Shown: positions 5,460-8,002 of the stretch, one piece after another | How the letters are laid out: the number at the start of each line of letters is the position of its first letter | Numbering within the stretch: position 1 is the first letter of the stretch | NCBI GenBank assembly: GCA_965369635.1 | Contig: CBDURC010000142.1 | Span: 1-8,002 of the forward strand | Source of the DNA: UBA3071 sp965369635 | GTDB lineage: Bacteria; Chloroflexota; Anaerolineae; UBA3071 | Direction of reading: 5' to 3' | Length of the DNA: 8,002 nucleotides | The notes under the pieces: generated by a model | What the model was told of the DNA's origin: nothing | Seen by the model: the letters and a program-made list of their open reading frames with translations, nothing else | Databases searched by the model: none | Program-made: the position numbers and the translations under genes

Positions 5460-6287
5460 ATGCTGGCATCTGCATTGATTACGTTCCGCGAGGGGTTGGA
5501 AGCGGCTCTCATCATAGGTATCGTCCTGGGCTATCTGAAGAAGATGGGACAGATGGGCCAGCAGTGGAGTGTGTGGTGGGGGGTGATAGCCGCTGTGGCT
5601 GTCAGCTTGGCTGCGGCACTGGGACTCCAGGCAGTAGGCGCTCGCCTTGAGGGCCAGGGCGAGAAGTTGTTCGAGGGCGTCACGATGCTCCTGGCCGCCG
5701 GGATGCTCACCTGGATGATCTTCTGGATGCAGGCCCAGGGACGGCGCATCCGAGGGCAACTGGAAGCGGATGTGCAACGGGCTGTCGCAGGCGGTGTGGG
5801 CTGGGGTCTGTTCGGCCTGGCTTTCCTGGCCGTGGTGCGGGAGGGGATTGAGACCGTGCTGTTCCTCAGCGCGGCTGTTTTCGCTTCCTCGCCGGAACAG
5901 ACACTGGTTGGCGGAGTGCTGGGCTTGACGGTCGCCGTGGCCGTGGGCTGGCTGATCTTTGCCGCCAGCCTGCGGCTGAATGTGAGCGGCTTCTTCCGCG
6001 TCACGGGGTTGCTGCTCCTCTTCGTCTCCGCCGGACTGGTGGCCCATGGGGTGCACGAGTTGCAGGAGGCCGGCGTAGTGCCGATCATCATCGAGCACGT
6101 ATGGAACATCAACCCCATCCTGGATGAGAAATCAACCCTGGGCTCCATCATGATGTCGCTGCTCGGGTACAACGGCAATCCATCGCTGCTGGAGGTGGCG
6201 AGCTACGCCGCCTACAGTGCAGCGGTTGGGCTGGTGAGCTGGCACAGCACGCGGAGGGCGGTTCGCACAGCCCCGTCACGGGCTTAG
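5460..6287 (+). CDS. FTR1-family iron permease (EfeU-like)
   Basis: The 275-residue product is an integral membrane protein with about seven hydrophobic segments. It contains the two diagnostic RExxE motifs of the FTR1 oxidase-coupled iron transporter family: REGLE at residues 10-14 in the first membrane segment and REGIE at 127-131 in the fourth. In EfeU/Ftr1 these glutamates bind iron during transport across the cytoplasmic membrane. Length and topology match EfeU. No EfeO or EfeB partner is visible here, so the external iron-delivery partner is unknown. The start ATG has an AAGGAG at 5448-5453 and lies at the end of a potentially structured leader. Context with ferritin and Fe-S assembly genes supports iron supply. 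Transport of lead or other metals, as in PbrT-like members, cannot be excluded. Confidence 0.93.
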   Translation: MLASALITFREGLEAALIIGIVLGYLKKMGQMGQQWSVWWGVIAAVAVSLAAALGLQAVGARLEGQGEKLFEGVTMLLAAGMLTWMIFWMQAQGRRIRGQLEADVQRAVAGGVGWGLFGLAFLAVVREGIETVLFLSAAVFASSPEQTLVGGVLGLTVAVAVGWLIFAASLRLNVSGFFRVTGLLLLFVSAGLVAHGVHELQEAGVVPIIIEHVWNINPILDEKSTLGSIMMSLLGYNGNPSLLEVASYAAYSAAVGLVSWHSTRRAVRTAPSRA

Positions 6288-6338
6288 ATCGTCGCACACG
6301 GTCCTGAAGAAGTGTAACGTAGCCAACGAGGGAGATGC

Positions 6339-6776
6339 ATGACATCTGACACACTGCGAAGAATAGCCATCACGAGCGCACTGGTGGTCATGCTCGTGCT
6401 GGTGAGTTGCCAGAACCCGTCGGGGTCACGTCCCAGCACTGTTTCTCAGGTACCACGCATCACACCGCAGAGACTGAAGGGGATGCTGGATGCCGGCCAG
6501 GGCGTGGTCGTCGTTGACACTCGGACCCGCGAGTCCTACGAGCGCAGTCACATCCCGGGCGCCCTTTCCATACCGCTTTCCGAGACCGAAGAGCGTCGCG
6601 GCGAGCTATCCAATGGGATGAAGATCGTCTTCTACTGTACTTGACCGGCTGAAGAAACCAGCGCCCGGGCGGCGCTGAATCTGTATCAGTTGGGATTCAC
6701 CGATGTCGCAGCCCTTGTGGGCGGGCTCGGTGCCTGGGAAGCCGCCGGATACGGGTCGGTGAGCGGATCCCAGTGA
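6339..6776 (+). CDS. Rhodanese-domain lipoprotein, candidate selenoprotein (UGA at 6642-6644 read as Sec)
   Basis: Translation starts at ATG 6339 after GAGGGAG. Residues 1-23 form a lipoprotein signal peptide ending LVSC, with Cys24 as the lipid-attachment site, so the domain should sit outside the cytoplasmic membrane. The rhodanese domain shows VVVVDTRTRESYERSHIPGA and the catalytic loop IVFYCT. At residue 102 the frame meets UGA, but homology continues without a shift: PAEETSARAALNLYQLGF, then LVGGLGAWEAAGY, ending at a UGA at 6774-6776. Related rhodaneses read YCTCP at this point, as far as I recall, so UGA replaces the second Cys of a CxC pair; Cys100 is in the usual catalytic position. 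A perfect hairpin downstream fits a bacterial SECIS. Full length would be 145 residues, normal for a single rhodanese domain, whereas stopping at 101 would cut the domain in half. The alternative is a nonsense mutation. Confidence 0.8.
6659..6677 (+). promoter_or_regulatory. Candidate bacterial SECIS hairpin in the rhodanese gene
   Basis: CAGCGCC (6659-6665) pairs perfectly with GGCGCTG (6671-6677) around the 5-nt loop CGGGC. The loop begins 21 nt after the UGA at 6642-6644 and has G at its second position. This meets the general bacterial SECIS description I know: apical loop roughly 16-37 nt from UGA with at least one G in its first two bases. Confidence 0.65.
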
Positions 6777-6800
6777 GGCCATGACCCAGTGAGGTCACGG
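6769..6800 (+). repeat. 16-bp imperfect tandem duplication spanning the rhodanese stop
   Basis: CCCAGTGAGGCCATGA (6769-6784) is followed directly by CCCAGTGAGGTCACGG (6785-6800), matching at 13 of 16 positions. The first copy contains the rhodanese stop codon and the second an in-frame TGA just upstream of the glutaredoxin-like start. It is probably slippage-derived. Confidence 0.7.
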
Positions 6801-6807
6801 ACACCAA

Positions 6808-7044
6808 GTGATCGTCTACACTCAAGGCGGTTGACTGTTCTGCGGGCGAGTGAAAGAGTTCCTTTCACAGCGGAACGTGCCGTTCGTTGAGCGCGACACA
6901 GCCCAGGACGAGACTGCCTTGGCCGAACTGGAGCAGTTGGGTGTGATGACTACCCCAGTTACGCTGATAGACGGCTAGGTAGTAGTCGGCTTCGACCGGG
7001 AGAGATTGAACGCTTTGCTCTTTGGGACTGGATTGGTGCTGTAA
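6808..7044 (+). CDS. Glutaredoxin/NrdH-like gene, candidate UxxC selenoprotein, with an additional in-frame UAG
   Basis: Read from GTG 6808, the frame gives VYTQGG-UGA-LFCGRVKEFLSQRNVPF, then RDTAQDETALAELEQLGV, the cis-proline motif TTPVTLIDG, a UAG (6976-6978), and VVVGFDRERLNALL, ending in TAA at 7042-7044. This is the full order of a NrdH/glutaredoxin of 78 residues, a usual length, with UGA (6832-6834) at the first position of the CxxC active site and Cys12 at the last. Such proteins reduce disulfides or feed electrons to ribonucleotide reductase; a selenol there would make it a UxxC enzyme. A hairpin at 6850-6868 fits a SECIS. The UAG replaces a normally Glu/Lys/Gln-type codon (one base away) and would remove the last strand and helix, so the gene may be newly inactivated or contain a sequence error. 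GTG 6808 is the only start after an in-frame stop at 6790; GAGGT lies 12 bp upstream. Confidence 0.68.
6850..6868 (+). promoter_or_regulatory. Candidate bacterial SECIS hairpin in the glutaredoxin-like gene
   Basis: GTGAAAG (6850-6856) pairs perfectly with CTTTCAC (6862-6868) around the loop AGTTC, which has G at its second position. The loop starts 22 nt after the UGA at 6832-6834. Stem length, loop length and spacing nearly equal those of the hairpin in the preceding rhodanese gene, although the base sequences differ. Confidence 0.65.
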
Positions 7045-7075
7045 TAGTGCCATTCATCGGAAGGAGACTGGCGCG

Positions 7076-7693
7076 ATGACCGAGCGCACGAACCAGGAAT
7101 GGCTGACCGCGTTGCGTGGCCCGGGGCGCGACGAAGCCCTGGTTGACCTGCGTGCGCTTCTGGTGCGCGGCCTGGGCTACGCGCTGGCCGGACATTCTGG
7201 CCTTGACGACACGGCCCTGGAAGACTTTGCGCAAGAGGCGCTGCTGAAGATCCTCGCCGGGCTGGATTCTTTCCGGGGGGAGAGTCGTTTCATCACCTGG
7301 GCGCAAAAAATCGCCGTGCGCGTGGCTTTCACCGAACCGCGCCACCGTCGCTGGCGCGACGTCTCGCTGGACGAGATGACCGGGATCCCAGACAGCGATT
7401 TCATCCCCAGCACGTTGGTAGACCGCTCGGCCGGGCCGGAACAGCAAGCCATACAGCGCATGCTCTTGAACACCTTGCGCCGGATCATCACCGAAGAATT
7501 GACCGACAAGCAGCGTCAGGCGCTGGTGGCCCTTCGGATTCACGGTATGCCCTTGGAAGAAGTGGCCCGCCGGATGAGCACCAACCGCAACGCTCTCTAC
7601 AAGCTCTTGCATGACGCGCGGCAGCGGCTCCAAAAGCGAATGATGGCCGAAGGGTTATCCCCCGAGGATATGCTGGCCGCCTTCGAGCCGTAG
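7076..7693 (+). CDS. ECF-type RNA polymerase sigma factor
   Basis: The 205-residue product has the two-domain layout of extracytoplasmic-function sigma-70 factors. Region 2 spans about residues 20-95, including DFAQEALLKILAGLDSFRGE and FITWAQKIAVRVAF, which fit the core-binding and -10-recognition helices. Region 4 spans about residues 130-190: LTDKQRQALVALRIHGMPLEEVARRMS, then NRNALYKLLHDARQRLQKRM, a helix-turn-helix for -35 recognition. ATG 7076 is preferred over an ATG at 7022 because GGAAGGAG (7059-7066) lies 9 bp before it and the extra residues of the longer form are not family-like and overlap the glutaredoxin frame. The following gene looks like its zinc-finger anti-sigma. The pair may respond to redox or envelope stress, but no target promoter was identified, and it may be a separate unit from the sulfur/iron cluster. 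Confidence 0.92.
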   Translation: MTERTNQEWLTALRGPGRDEALVDLRALLVRGLGYALAGHSGLDDTALEDFAQEALLKILAGLDSFRGESRFITWAQKIAVRVAFTEPRHRRWRDVSLDEMTGIPDSDFIPSTLVDRSAGPEQQAIQRMLLNTLRRIITEELTDKQRQALVALRIHGMPLEEVARRMSTNRNALYKLLHDARQRLQKRMMAEGLSPEDMLAAFEP

Positions 7694-7750
7694 GCGGGAG
7701 TAAGAACTCAGCAATCCACTGCGTCTAAAAGGGTGTAGAGGTTGACGACG

Positions 7751-8002
7751 ATGACCCTTGATTTGGATACCCTCAAGCGGATGGTACATGGAATCATCAC
7801 CACCCGCCCGGACGAGATCGGGTGCGACGAATGTTTCGAGCAATTGGACCGCTTCGTCGAGATGACCCTGGCCGGCAAGAACGCTGCTGAGGCGATGCCT
7901 TTGGTGCAAGATCACCTGGAACGCTGTCGCGATTGCCGCGAGGAATTTGAGGCGCTCCTGGCCGCTTTGCGCGCTCTCGACCTATCGGTGGCAGGTGACT
8001 TC
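7751..8002 (+). CDS. Putative zinc-finger anti-sigma factor, N-terminal part (3'-truncated by window)
   Basis: The frame is open from ATG 7751 to the window end (84 residues). It carries the ZAS-type metal site HxxxCxxC as His55, Cys59 and Cys62 in DHLERCRDC, plus an upstream CDEC pair (Cys25, Cys28) in GCDECFEQLDRFVEMTLAGK, an arrangement common in small zinc-binding anti-sigma factors. Such proteins hold their ECF sigma factor inactive until a signal, often thiol oxidation or loss of metal, releases it. A GAGGT lies 9 bp upstream of the start. The gene directly follows the sigma factor with a 57-bp gap, the usual order for such pairs. Whether a transmembrane or sensor domain follows cannot be seen. 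Confidence 0.8.
   Translation, partial: MTLDLDTLKRMVHGIITTRPDEIGCDECFEQLDRFVEMTLAGKNAAEAMPLVQDHLERCRDCREEFEALLAALRALDLSVAGDF

Noticed and set aside
6781..6792. ATG 6781 in frame with the glutaredoxin, with another UGA at 6790 as a possible additional Sec
   Set aside because: The extra residues are not part of any glutaredoxin N-terminus, the UGA does not replace a known Cys, and the segment is explained by the 16-bp duplication of the rhodanese end.
6976..6978. Pyrrolysine at the UAG
   Set aside because: Nothing in the window supports pyl genes, and a single-base change from a Glu, Lys or Gln codon is a simpler explanation.
7022..7075. Longer sigma-factor start at ATG 7022
   Set aside because: It overlaps the end of the glutaredoxin frame, adds residues without family similarity and lacks a nearby ribosome-binding site, whereas ATG 7076 has a strong one.

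Overview
The window reads as one tightly packed, all-plus-strand gene cluster from a GC-rich bacterium. It is devoted to sulfur handling, iron-sulfur (Fe-S) cluster assembly and iron uptake and storage, and it ends in an ECF-type sigma factor with its putative anti-sigma partner. Style and content suggest an uncultivated, probably anaerobic lineage such as a Chloroflexota relative. The grounds are the short intergenic gaps, NifU/IscU-type scaffolds, an S23-type four-helix-bundle gene in a repeat setting, a CTTCGGCAAGCTCAGG-type dispersed repeat, and apparent selenocysteine use. This placement is an inference with low to moderate confidence.

Layout. 1-726: C-terminal part of a SufS-type cysteine desulfurase with an intact PLP lysine and catalytic cysteine. 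750-1111: a frameshifted, degenerate NifU/IscU-like scaffold. 1126-2160: serine O-acetyltransferase (CysE) fused to a C-terminal MIP18/DUF59 (SufT-like) domain. 2153-3367: an IscS/NifS-fold protein that keeps the catalytic cysteine but has lost the PLP-binding lysine (Thr instead) and several other PLP-pocket residues; it also carries a repeat-derived in-frame insertion. 3421-3912: ferritin. 3929-4360: S23/IVP four-helix-bundle gene between inverted ATTCG-type repeats. 4436-5071: IscU scaffold fused to another DUF59 domain. 5080-5349: TusA-like sulfur carrier. 5350-5459: a leader with strong hairpin potential. 5460-6287: FTR1-type iron permease. 6339-6776: a rhodanese lipoprotein whose frame is interrupted by UGA exactly at a Cys position. 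6808-7044: a glutaredoxin/NrdH-like frame with UGA at the first Cys of the CxxC site. 7076-7693: sigma factor. 7751-8002: start of a zinc-finger-type anti-sigma protein.

The most notable result is the pair of neighbouring small redox genes at 6339-7044 that an ordinary gene caller would truncate or miss. In both, an in-frame UGA replaces an expected cysteine, homology continues past it, and a perfect 7-bp stem with a 5-nt loop carrying G at loop position 2 begins its loop 21 or 22 nt after the UGA. That is the geometry expected of a bacterial SECIS element. The glutaredoxin frame also contains an in-frame UAG, so it may be decaying or contain a sequence error.

How the genes may work together (inference): CysE makes O-acetylserine for cysteine synthesis. 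The SufS-type enzyme mobilises cysteine sulfur. The lysine-less IscS homologue may act as a sulfur-accepting or docking partner for the IscU-DUF59 scaffold. TusA and the rhodanese could pass persulfide sulfur, and the glutaredoxin could provide thiol/selenol redox chemistry. FTR1 and ferritin would supply and buffer iron. Repeated use of DUF59 as a C-terminal fusion (on CysE and on IscU) suggests that it recruits these proteins to a common Fe-S assembly process.
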